A stretch of 64,000 nucleotides of DNA from Ottelia alismoides (lineage: Eukaryota; Streptophyta; Magnoliopsida; Alismatales; Hydrocharitaceae). Both the position numbers and the translations under genes were made by a program. The stretch covers positions 1-64,000 of the forward strand of contig JAZKJV010003268.1 in assembly GCA_037367405.1 (NCBI GenBank), given 5' to 3'. Below are positions 31,223 to 42,567 of the stretch, piece by piece. The first letter of the stretch is position 1, and each line of letters begins with the position of its first letter. The notes below the pieces were generated by a model that saw nothing but the letters and a program-made list of their open reading frames with translations, had not been told where the DNA came from and did not search any database.

Positions 31223-32774
31223 CGAGATATTGCGTCCAACACAGATGTTACATAAAGCAATTTGTAACATATCTTGGAAACAACAAGTTGAGTGGAAGGC
31301 ATAAGGAGTTGATCGATAAATCCGCTTTCTCAAGATTAGTTTCAATTACAAAACTTGATATCAATTTTCAAGTATTGGACTTTATTATTCAAAGATATCA
31401 AGGAGATCGGATTTTCAAGTTCGGAGAGAAAGAACTCATATTTTCAGATAATGACATAGGCTTGATTTTGGGGTTGCCTTCATCAGGATTTCCTATACAA
31501 CTGTGGAGTTTTTCGTTTGAATGGCCAAGTTCATTCGAAGAGCAATTTTGCCAACCAAGCATGTTATTGAATCGTCATAACATTTGTGACATGCTTGAAT
31601 CTTTAAGATCTCAAGATGATGGTCATTCAAATAGAATGTACATAAGATGTCTAATATCATTGATGTTTTGTACATTTCTATTCCCCGAAACGAACATCTG
31701 CTTCCCAAAGGTCCTACTAAATTACATAGATTCAATTGAAAATACACGTTTCTTCAATTGGTCTAATGCAGTTGGGACTATGATAATGCAACGCTTGGAA
31801 GACATAGTGGAAAAAATGAGGAAGCGTTCATCATCTGATGGGAAAGGCACAGTTAGCTACTTAACTGGATGTGCATCGTGTTTATATGTAAGTTTTTTTA
31901 ATCTCTAACTACTAGTTTGCTTTTAATAAATATTTATCAAATATTTAATTATTTTAAATTATTTTAAGGCATGGGCTCTGGAGCACTTATTCCCAACACA
32001 TGCATTGAATCAAAATCTCTTGCCGAGAATTAGGAAATGGTCAACTCCTTGCAAAGTCACCATTGAACAATTCATGAACTTTAATAAAGATCAGGTAAAA
32101 TAATTTTATTTACATTTTCATTTGTGATTTTAATATTGAATATAATTTTTGAAGTTACTGATGCAAGTTTTGAGAGTTACTGATGCAACTTACTGATGCA
32201 AGTTACTGATGCAAGTTTTGAACAATTCACGTACAAATACAAATTTTGATTACTGATGCAAGTTACTGATGCAACTTACTAATGCAAGTTACTGTTGCCT
32301 TAATCAAAGTTACTTATACACGCTTCATAATTAGTGTAGCATTGTTCAAATAGTCTATGGTAAATAGTTACATGTGAGAAGTAATATCTTACTAATATTA
32401 ATTCATGCTTCAAATTAAATGATACATGTCTCATATGAATCAAGTATTTTACTGATTACTTCAAATTTACTTCATGCGTCAATTTTACTGATTTAAAATC
32501 TACTAACAGCCTGATACATTTACAAATGTTAATGCTTGTTATTATTAATTTAACTTGAAATGATACTTTTTATTAAAAAGAATTTTGATTGATGGTTAAA
32601 TATATTTCCTTGCATTAGATTGTTGTCCAGCTAGACTATGAAGAAAAAGAGCTATTCAAGATAGACCCAAATGAATTCATATTTGATTATGAAACCTTCG
32701 TAACAGTCATCTCAACTGCTTATGCATTGCGTGTCATTGTACCACCACAACGGCAACTTGATATTTTTCAATGA
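31223..32774 (+). CDS. N-terminal domain of the Ulp1-type gene (three exons)
   Basis: Exon 31223-31887 continues in phase from the short upstream exons and is followed in frame by 31969-32094 and by 32619 up to TGA at 32774. The protein pattern is a hydrophobic LDFIIQRY helix, FKFGEKELIFSDNDIGLILG, then a Trp- and Phe-rich stretch and KWSTPCK. The order (a domain ending in LGLP ahead of a Ulp1 peptidase) resembles the DUF1985 or plant-mobile-domain proteins found in transposon ULP genes. The family assignment is by resemblance only and the biochemical role is unknown. Confidence 0.65.
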
Positions 32775-33373
32775 CATCAATTTTGAAGACCGCTCAACAT
32801 CAAAATACACCAGAGTGCAAATATGACGAATACAAGAAGAAAATAAGTGATTTGGAGAGTTTCATTTCTCAGATGCCCACTTTGGATGAGTACAAAAACA
32901 TGAAAGAAAAATATGAGAATACATTGACGGAGAATGAGAAGCTGAAGGTCGAAATCTCTATTCTAAAGCAATGGTTTGAGGAATTCTTTGCAAAATCAGT
33001 TAGTGTAAAGCAACAAGAGGAGAAGACAACAAAGGTCGGTGATCAAGAAGAACAAAATAATATCACAAAAAAGATCGAATCACCATCCTTTGATCTTGGA
33101 ATTGAGGAGGATTCTGAAGATCGTGGCAAAATTAAACCATGTGTTCCAAAGAGGGGTAGAAGCAAGAAGCTTATTACTCCTAGCAGCATGTCGAAAAGGG
33201 TCAAGTCTAGAAGAGCAATAAAGGAAGAAGAAAATGCACAAACCATCCCAATGAAGGAGAAAATAGTAAGGAAAAAAAGAAAGCTTGAAAAAAAGAATAT
33301 TGAAGAAGTGATGACGGTAGAAGATGAAGATGAAGTTCCAAAGATTGAAGACAACAAAGAGCAAGCTTTGGAG
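32771..33373 (+). CDS. Coiled-coil, basic middle segment of the Ulp1-type gene
   Basis: This frame starts with an ATG that overlaps the preceding stop by four bases (ATGA, 32771-32774). It is most simply the continuation of the same exon after a one-base shift. It encodes a heptad-like Lys/Glu segment (about residues 17-75), then basic patches such as KRGRSKK and RKKRKLEKK that look like nuclear localisation signals, then an acidic tail. The exon ends before GTATGA. The following intron (33374-34481) carries the motif array. Confidence 0.65.
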
Positions 33374-34915
33374 GTATGAAATCATCCTACCATACTTTAC
33401 ATATACTGTTGATTTTAATTTTTTTTTTGATTTAGTGTCATTCAAATGATGGTAGTTTAATAAATTTCATATGCTAAATATTAAGTTACTGTTCATTTAT
33501 ATATTATTACTTCTGTCAATTATTAAATTACAAATACTTACATATTAACTTACTGTTGATACATATAATGTTACTAGTGTCTTTCTGTACCTGATACTTA
33601 GAGATGACACTTAATAAGTTACTGTCGATCTTAGAAATATTGGGTGAGTAATTTTCATACTGAATGATTCTTACAAATTATACAAAGGAACTTACTGATG
33701 CATTTGAGGATATTACTTATGTTGTTAAAAAATAATGACACTTAATAAGTTACTATCGCACCTAGAAATATAGGGTGAGTAATTTTCATACTGAATGAAT
33801 CTTACTGATACATATTCAAATATTAAAACCATAACTCTAATGTTATTTTAAGTTTAAAGATTAAAGTTACTGATAAGATGATGGAACTTACTAATGTCTT
33901 CATCTAACTTACTGATATTGAAGTTACTGATAAAATGAGGGAACTTACTAATGTCTTCATCTAACTTACTGATAAAACCTTCAAATTTACTGAATGTATT
34001 CTCCAAATGTAATATGGGAAATAGTTACCGATTCATTAAATAATCTTACTAGAGCATTCTTCAATGTTACTAATAAGTGTTAAGATCTTACGAATACCTT
34101 TGTGAAGCATGAAATTACTGATTCAAGTTTCATAATTACTGATACCGGTGAGCATCATTAACTTACTGGTACATGCATCTAACTTACTAATTGATAATGA
34201 ATAAAAATATACTATGACTTTAAAGTTACCTGTATTTGAGATATTACTGATATGACTTAAAAATGTACATGAACTTACTGATAATGAATCTTACAAATGA
34301 TACAAAGAACTTACTGATGCATTTGAGAATATTACTTATGTTGTTTTAATATCTTAATGATACTTACAAATGCTTACATAAATACAAATGCTTAAATTCT
34401 TATGTTGATGCTTCAAAAGTAAGAATTTACAATGATGCAATAACACAAAATAATGATAATATTTCTTAATTTTATTTATAGGTTTACAATTTAAATCGCA
34501 TTGATTACGCTGGATATGATGCAATTTCTGAATCAGAGAGGGCAACCATTCATGAATTTCTGAAGGATCATGTCGCCAAGTAAGGGGAGATTTAATGAAT
34601 TTATTAGACCCATTTCATGATATATTTATGTTATTTTTTGTAATGTTAGAACTTAACTTACATTTCAGTATGGGAGCAACTTAACATGGTCCAGGAGACA
34701 ACTTTTGCAATAGAATACACATTGAAGACCTACTTTATAACAAAATGGTCATAGATGTGATTTTGGACATGTTCATGGATGTGCTTTACAAATCATATCA
34801 AGAAAGTGATGTGGAATGCCCATTTATTTTTGCAAATACGGCTCAAATGGTAATAGTACTTACCTATTTTTTGTTTTTAATTTAAATTATATTAACTAAA
34901 TATTATTCATTTCAG

Positions 34916-35346
34916 CAATTGTTCCCAAAGACTGTGAAAGAAGCAACAGAAGAAGATTATGAACCTCTAAATAATTTGTTCTCATGCACAAGAACAATGT
35001 TTGATAGTGTAAAAAAAGCCTTTTGTGTAATCCACACCTCCAATCATTGGCATTTTCTCGTGGCTGATTTTGATAAGAAGAAATTCATTTCATACAATTC
35101 ACTTGCTGGGATGAAAAAACACCTCATGGATGTTAGAAAATGGGTAAAAAGATATAAAATTTTGTGAAACATCCATTTTTGATATATTTTTTTACTAACA
35201 TATTTCTTTAACAATACCCTTAGGTTGATTGGATGGCAGAATACTTCATGCTATTTACTGGAGAGCACCTTGAAAAGTGGCCAGTAGAGATAAAAAAAGG
35301 AATCCCAATGCAACGAAGTGACTCCATTGATTGTGGGTTTATGTAA
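34916..35346 (+). CDS. Ulp1 (C48) peptidase catalytic domain, two exons
   Basis: Exons 34916-35143 and 35224-35346 join in phase. Seen: the His of NHWHFLV, the Asp of ADFDKK followed by YNS, the Gln of PMQRS, and the Cys of DSIDCG. These are the C48 triad with its oxyanion Gln in the right order and spacing. The frame stops at TAA four codons after the Cys codon starts. A shifted frame then reads on as a normal-looking C-terminus to TAA at 35463-35465. The active-site set is complete, but this copy cannot make a full domain. Confidence 0.8.
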
Positions 35347-35465
35347 TGAAGTATATGGAATTTATTTGCAAAGGAAAAGATCCAGTATTCCGAAACGAAG
35401 ATATCCCCAAGTTTCGTACGGAGATAGCAGCTATACTACTTACAAGTGTTCAGAAGAAAGATTAA

Positions 35466-37903
35466 CAGAAATTTGATATCTTAGACATGTATATATAGAT
35501 GATGTAAATATGTACATGTACTGTTCAAAATTTAAATGTAGTATTTTTTTTTGAACATGAAATTCTTTATGAATGAGAAAATTTTGATGATTGTTGATTG
35601 TTGGTTGTTGAAATTATTACAGATGATATATTCGTCTACTACCTGATACTTACAGATGCATTAAGTTATTGATACATACAATGCTAAATAAAAAAGTTAC
35701 TATTGCTTTAGACAATATTACTTGAGTATTGTATAGCTTACTACTACTTAAATATACTACTATTTGAACTTAAAGTTGATTTTAAAAATCTTACTTGAAT
35801 AAGCTTAGAACTTACGGATTAAAATATATTATGCTATAAGTTACTAATACTTACAAATGATACGTAATAATTTACTAATGATTTTGAGGATAGTACTTGT
35901 GACATGTTAGTAACTTACTTATAGTTAGATGTGATACAAAAAATGATAGTTATTATCTAAGTTTCTGATACTTACGTTTTATAGTGATGAATGTTACTGA
36001 TGTCTTCTACAGACTTACCGATACAAGCTTAATACTTACTGATGTATTCGTCAAAGAAAATTTGGGAAATATATACTGATACATAAAAACCCCTTACTGA
36101 TGCATTCTTCAATGTTACTAATACATACCAAACTTACTAAAACATGTCACATGCAAGAACTTATTGATTTATATAACAAATTTAATGAAACATGATTCAT
36201 ACTTACTGATGATGGACAAGTACCAACTTACTTATACAGTCTTGAAAATTACTAACGAAAGTGAATAACAAGAACTTACATATACTACATAAAAACTTAC
36301 TAATAATTAATATTACTTACATATACTACATAAAAATTTAAGGTTGATTTTGGAAATATTACTTGAATAAACTAATATCTTACTGATACAAATGCTTAAA
36401 AAATCTTCTAAATCCAATCAACGATCGCTTACAAGTGCTTACATTAGATACATATATTATGTTTTAAGTTACTAATAATTACAAATGATACGTAATACCT
36501 TACTAATGATTTTGAGATTATTACTTGTAATATATAAGAAATTTACTTATAGTTAAATATGATACAGAAAAACTTACTTATTATTTAAGTTACTGATACT
36601 TACGTTTATAATGATGAAAGTTACTGATGTCCTTTACAAACTTACTTATACAAGCTTCATACTTACTGATGCATGCGTCAAAGGAAATATGGGTAATATA
36701 TACTGATTAATAAAATTAACTTACTGATTCATTCTTCAAAGTTGCTGATACATGTTCCAAACTTACTAAAACATGTGAGAGACATAACTTACTGATTCAT
36801 TCACGAAATTTATTGAGACATGATTCATACTTACAAGACCATTGAAAAGTACCAACTTACTTATACATACTTGTAAATTACAAATAGAAATTGAACAATA
36901 GAAAATAACTTACAACCAGATCATAAACACACAACTTCATACTTGATGAATAGTACACAATTAAGAAAGATTACAAAGAAGGGGAACATTAAAAAAATGG
37001 AATTCTTCTATAAAGTGCAATGGGGTATGCTAAAATAATCTTCAGTCTTCTTGATCCTTTGAATATCATCTGACTTCAATACTTTCAAACACGAAATTTA
37101 CTGAGACATGATTCATACTTACAAGACCATTGAAAAGTACCAACTTACTTATACATACTTGTAAATTACAAATGGAAATTGAACAATAGAAAATAACTTA
37201 CAACCAGATCATAAACACACAACTTCATACTTGATGAATAGTACATAATTAAGAAAGATTACAAAGAAGGGGAACATTAAAAAAATGGAATTCTTCTATA
37301 AAGTGCAATGGGGTATGCTAAAATAATCTTCAGTCTTCTCGATCCTTTGAATATTATCTGACTTCAATACTTTCCAATATCAGTTGCATTGATTATGTAA
37401 CCACATGTGAAATGGAAAAAATATACATAGTGTTATCAGAACGTTAATATACTAAAAGTACAATATAAACCATATGAATAAGAATTTATATTACCTTAAG
37501 TCTTCTCAGTCCTTTGAATAACATCTGACTTCAAAACTTTCAAATATCACCTCATTGATAATGTAACCAATTGTGTAATGGAAAAAATATACATATTGTT
37601 ATAAGAACGTTAATATACTAAAAGTACTATATAAACCATATGCATAAGAATATTTCTTACCATCAGTCTTCTCAGTCCTTTGAATAATATCTGACTTCAA
37701 AACTTTCAAAAATCAGCTCATTGATAATGTAACCAACTGTGTAATGGAAAAAATATACATATTGTTATCAGAATGTTAATATACTAAAAGTACTATATAA
37801 ACCATATGCATAAGAATATTTCTTACCATCATGCATTATATTAAGATTTTGAAGGGCAATTCCTTGAATCATGTCCTGCATTGAATTTGTGGCATAATTT
37901 GCA
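35466..37903. repeat. Convergent intergenic region of the MULE, motif array and tandem duplications
   Basis: No gene. From 35640 to 36840 the TTACTGATA-type motif is frequent. A 288-bp unit is then duplicated head to tail (36803-37090 and 37091-37378). It is followed by about three units of 165-172 bp that start near CTTTGAATA and ATCTGACTTCAAAACTTTC (37330-37840). The region separates the 3' ends of the two genes. Confidence 0.75.
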
Positions 37904-40900
37904 TTATCTACCCTTTGACGAATTCTCTTCACTAATTGATTTCAATCTATTAGTGCTGCCCTTTGGTCTACCACCTTTTCCAGACCCTTTTGGTTTTGCT
38001 ACATTAGGATCTTTTACAACAAATACTGTCTTATCACATTTTTCATTAACATCATGGACATCTTCAACATTTACAATGCTCCTTTTGCTCTTAATAGCTT
38101 TGACTCCTTCAGAAGCATCTATAAGGAACTTCTTAATGTAATCATATACTTCTTTGTTGCCATCAGCTTCGCTAATAAGTTCATTTGCCAATACCCTTAA
38201 TTGACTATTATCATCTTGCACTGTTCTCCTCCTATAAAGTGGGTAGTAACCATTTCTCTTGATATCTTTCTTCCATCTATTCAATAAAAGAGAGGATTGA
38301 ACGTCTAACGCATCAGTGTGTTTTAAAACACTAATAATGTGTCTGTAAGGAATACCTATTGATTCCATTTTCATACAATCACATTTGAATTTATTGTAAC
38401 AAGCATGAAAAGTAACTCTGTTGAAATTTTCAATCCTCCCAATAGGATATACTCTGAATTGTATAACATCATCAACAGAAGGAAATGGAATCACATTTAG
38501 TTCAATACCTTCCAAAAGCTCTGTCTTAACCATATAAAACACGGTCTTTGTGAAATGCTCAGAAAATTGTTTTTCAATGCTCCACTGCATAGCCAACTTA
38601 GGAATTTTATTCTCATTTTCATTATCCATCCTATTAGCATGCTCTCTCATTCTTTCAACTGCGGTTTGAAATCTAGTCATGAACTTATATAAACTATTCA
38701 GCTGATTGACATGGTTAGTCAAGAATGAACTCATGCTCTCGCTCCTCTGTGTTGTATTTATCTCAGCAAAAAAATATCTTCTCATGTAAATAGGAACCCA
38801 CTTTCTCCTAATACGATACATAACATTAATCCATCTATTTTTTTCTAAATTACATTCTGTAACTATTCTGTCCCACTCAGCTTCAAAATCTTGTTCACTT
38901 TTTGCCCCCCAAATAATCTTATTCAATGCAGGAATTGCTATATCAGCTTTCTTTGTTAAACCAATCCTCTTCTTCATGTTAGCTGTAACGTGCCAACCAC
39001 AATATCTATGTTTGGTAGAGGGGAAGACTTCTCTTATAACAGCATTAATGGATGGACACTGATCAGTAATAATTGTCTTGGGAGCGACATTAACAACCAT
39101 CAGAAAATTTTTAAAAAGTCATACAAAAGACTCCTTTGTCTCATTCATTAAGAATGCGTTGCAAAAGAATACAGTCTGTTTATGTTTGTTAACTCCACAA
39201 AAAGAAGCAAAAATGAGCTTATACTTGTTTGTATCGTATGTTGTATCAAAAGTAACAGCATCTCCAAATAATTTATAATCTTCCATAGAATAAGAATCTA
39301 TCCACATGCAATGAGTTAAATACAAATCCTCATCTTGCTTGTACAGATAAAAAAATTCAGGTGTAATGCTTTTGCAATATTCAAGATGTTCCAACAACAT
39401 AACAACATAATGACCTTCAATTTCTTTCTTCTGATCACGCTTCAAATTGTATATGTCTCTGGCTATAGAACCAATGCGTTCGTCAGATCCACTTTGTTTG
39501 TCCAAAAAAACAATTTGTTTGGCAGTAGGGATGTTCACTTGAGACATAGAAGCTAGTAGATTTTTTGTGGCCTTAGTTATTCTCCTATTCGGTCTCAAGT
39601 ACTTTTTCTTACTTGGAGAAACAAGTTTATGGTTATGTTCCTCAACAAATGAGACCACATCCCACTGTTTAGATATCTGATTTAATTTAACACACAACTT
39701 TGCCTTACAATCACAACGGCTTATTCCACATCGTCTACCCTCGCTGTCTATTCATCAATATTAGCTTCTGCGTCTACCACTAACAGGCTCGATGATATCT
39801 TTATTTTTTTGGCATTTTGAATATACTGTCCTTCCTTCCAACAAACATATTTTTTAAAAGAAAGATTCTTAACTTTGTTTTTTCGATCAAAACAATATTT
39901 GGTGCTACTCCTCCTAATATTAAAGCCAAGTTCAGTAGCATATTTCTCATAGAACATTTGAGAAAGATAGACCCTCTCGAGGGATAATAGCAGGATCACC
40001 AGCTGATATAGGGGAATCATCATCATTTAAATCTTCAACGCTTTCATATTCATCATTGACTAAAAGAATAAACCATAAAAAGAGTATCAGTATGCATATT
40101 TAAAGCATCAGTATGCTTGCTGAACTTACGTATTCTTCCGCAATTATTACTAATGAGTTTGATAATATTACATCGTGATATCATATAACTTACTGATACA
40201 TCTGAAACATAAGAGCTTACTTATTCTATTGCAAAAGTTACTATCGGAACTGAAAATATTACTTAAGTCATAATAAGACTTACTGAGACTTACATGTGGT
40301 ACACTAGTGCTACTATTGAATTTATGTATATTACTTGTGTCATAACATAGCTTACTGATACTTACTTATTCTTTTGCAGTTATTACTAATGAGATTGGTA
40401 ATATTACTTCGTGATACCATATAACTTACTGATACATCTGAAACATAGGAGTTTACTATTCTTACGTATTTAAAGTATCAGTATTGAATTTATGTAAATT
40501 ACGTGTGTAATGACATAGCTTACTGATACTTACGTATTCTTTTGCAGTTATTACTAATGAGTTTGATAATATTACATCGTGATATCATATAACTTACTGA
40601 TACATCTGAAACATAAGAGCTTACTTATTCTATTGCAAAAGTTACTATCGAAACTGAAAATATTACTTATTTCATAATAAGGCTTACTGAGACTTACATG
40701 TGGTCCACTAGTGCTACTATTAAATTTATGTATATTACTTGTGTCATAACATAGCTGACTGATACTTACTTATTCTTTTGCAGTTATTACTAATGAGATT
40801 GATAATATTACTTTGTGATACCATATAACTTACTGATACATCTGAAACAAAGGAGTTTACTATTCTTACGTATTTAAAGTATCAGTATTGAATTTATGTA

Positions 40901-41779
40901 AATTACGTGTGTCATGACATAGCTTACTGATACTTACGTATTCTTTTGCAGTTATTACTAATGAGTTTGATAATATTACATCATGATATCATATAACTCA
41001 CATGTACATCTGAAACATAAGAGCTTACTTATTCTATTGCAAAAGTTACTATCGAAACTGAAAATATTACTTATGTCATAATAAGGCTTACTGAGACTTA
41101 CATGTGCTACACTAGTGCTACTATTGAATTTATGTATATTACTTGTGTCATAACATAGCTTACTGATACTTACTTATTCTTTTGCAGTTATTACTAATGA
41201 GAATGATAATATTACTTCGTGATACCATATAACTTACTGATACATCTGAAACATAGGAGTTTACTTATTCTTTTGCAAATATTACTATCGGAAATGAAAA
41301 TATTACTTATGTCATAGTAAATCTTACTGATACTTACATTGCTACACTAGTGCTTACTGATTCTTTTGCAAGTATTACTATTGAATATAAAAATATTACT
41401 TAAGTCATATAAAATCTTACTGATGTTTACATGTGCTACGATATCTGATCTTACATATATTACTTGTTTGCTCTGAGATCTTATAGATACTTAAAAGATG
41501 CTTATATAATACTAGAGCTTATTTAAATTTGATGATGATACGGATTTCAAAATTTCAATGATACAATGAACAACTTGAAAATAAAATTCATATGATTACA
41601 TAAAATATATAAAAAATACCTAATCTTCCAGAATTCTTGTGGACATCAATCAGATCGAAAAGATTGCCTTCATCTTCTAATTCACATAAATAATCTTCAC
41701 TTTCCGAACCATGAACAAAGTCGTCTTTCATCGTTGAATCATACGTATCAAGATCAAAATCTACTCGCGAATTATCCAT
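37904..41779 (-). pseudogene. MULE transposase, FAR1-type, broken
   Basis: Minus-strand gene. Exon 1 (41779-41620, acidic) is joined in phase across a 1.56-kb intron to exon 2 (from 40059). Exon 2 has a FAR1-type DNA-binding domain (FYEKYATELGF, then CDCKAKLCVKL), a MULE transposase core (TFDTTYDTN with the first Asp, IITDQ with the second), a SWIM-like finger and an AT-hook-like KGGRPKGS tail. Breaks: frameshifts near 39968 and 39755, and an in-frame TGA at 39119-39121 where the family has Trp. The SWIM third ligand is Tyr (GIPYRH) instead of Cys. The protein would bind and cut the terminal repeats; this copy cannot as read. A 5' untranslated intron (41861-41788) is also visible. Confidence 0.85.
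40047..41382 (-). repeat. Transposase intron with 404-bp tandem repeats
   Basis: About three head-to-tail units (for example GAGCTTACTTATTCTATTGC at about 40214, 40618 and 41022). Each contains many TTACTGATA, TTACTTAT and TTACTAAT variants. A shorter version of the same block occurs at 30481-31177 in an intron of the Ulp1-type gene. Confidence 0.8.
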
Positions 41780-42039
41780 ACACAAACCTATTAAATACAT
41801 ATTAGAAACGACAACATGTAAGGAAAAATATAAAAAAAATATAAGTTGCAAATCAAAATACCTTTGGTTCCAGATTACGAGTAAAGAATCGCTCGAAGCT
41901 CTCGCGAATGACAAGAAAGGGTTTTTTTCCTCGATAGAAAATGACGCGAGAAGAAATAACTCATTTGCTAATTAAGGAATGTAATTAAATTTCATTTTTA
42001 CAAAAGTGGCGGTTACGTGGTTCCTATAATCATGGGATC

Positions 42040-42116
42040 GCTTGATTAAATCCAACGGTTGGGAATAAGGGCTCATTTTATATAAAATGGGCACAGTGCC
42101 CTCTGGATAAAAATCC
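42040..42116 (-). repeat. Right terminal inverted repeat of the 14-kb MULE
   Basis: Complement of the left end, with GGGCACAGTGCCC at 42089-42101 and terminal GGATAAAAATCC. Confidence 0.75.
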
Positions 42117-42558
42117 TATATATATATATACACACACACACATACACTTTCTACGATATTTCAATTGTAAAGTAAATTTTAAAATTACACTTTATTTAAA
42201 AAAAATCTTTTGTTTGATTTTTTTGGTAAATATTTTCGTATCTAAAATGTTTAAATAACCTATTATTTGACTTATATATCTTATCTAATCTGTAGGTTTC
42301 ATATTATGCATTAATTTTTAGGAAGTTTTAATCTATCTAAATACTATAAGATTTGACCAGTTCTTAATTTTTGTTCCGGTCAAAATATAGATACATAGAT
42401 TTTTGGTGTCCTACCTTATCAAAAATTCTAGATCCGCTGCTGCCTGAAAGTATAATTTGTATGCGAGATAACATCCATTTATTTGGAGATATGAGGATTT
42501 TATCGTAAAAAGAAACTGTTGAAAAATAAGTCGTCACATCATGTGATTGTATCATACA
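42117..42558. other. AT-rich spacer with (TA)n(CA)n
   Basis: It starts with TA then CA dinucleotides (42117-42143). No gene seen. Confidence 0.6.
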
Positions 42559-42567
42559 TTATGTGTA

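Larger units (their letters stand above)
30064..35465 (+). pseudogene. Ulp1-type (C48) protease gene of the MULE, multi-exon, broken
   Basis: Exons with GT-AG borders and matching phases: 30064-30148 (ATG after TTTTGCAG), 30221-30262, 30341-30403, 31223-31887, 31969-32094, 32619-33373, 34482-34579, 34669-34849, 34916-35143, 35224-35465. Together they give an N-terminal domain, a Lys/Glu-rich coiled-coil middle and a C-terminal Ulp1 peptidase. Ulp1 enzymes cut SUMO-type modifiers from proteins; a role in transposition is not established. Breaks: TGA at 32772-32774, TAA within the exon starting 34669, and a frameshift right after the catalytic Cys codon (35331-35333). The first five exons and part of the sixth read in one frame of about 378 codons. 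Confidence 0.75.
28040..42116. mobile_element. 14.1-kb Mutator-like element with Ulp1-protease and transposase genes
   Basis: Ends pair as imperfect terminal inverted repeats. Left is GGCTTATCTAGAGGGCACTG; right, on the minus strand, is GGATTTTTATCCAGAGGGCA. Both include the palindrome GGGCACTGTGCCC (28052-28064, 42089-42101). It sits in a TA run; flanks TATATATAA and TATATATAT fit a 9-bp target duplication. Inside are two convergent genes, Ulp1-type (+, 30064-35465) and FAR1-type transposase (-, 41779-37904), as in the two-gene MuDR plan. Introns and spacers carry the TTACTGATA motif. This matches the ULP-carrying MULE group known as Kaonashi. Both genes are broken, so this copy is not autonomous as read. 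Confidence 0.85.

Noticed and set aside
40047..41382. Regular repeats considered as a CRISPR-like array
   Set aside because: Units of about 404 bp without unique spacers, in a plant intron; this is a tandem repeat.
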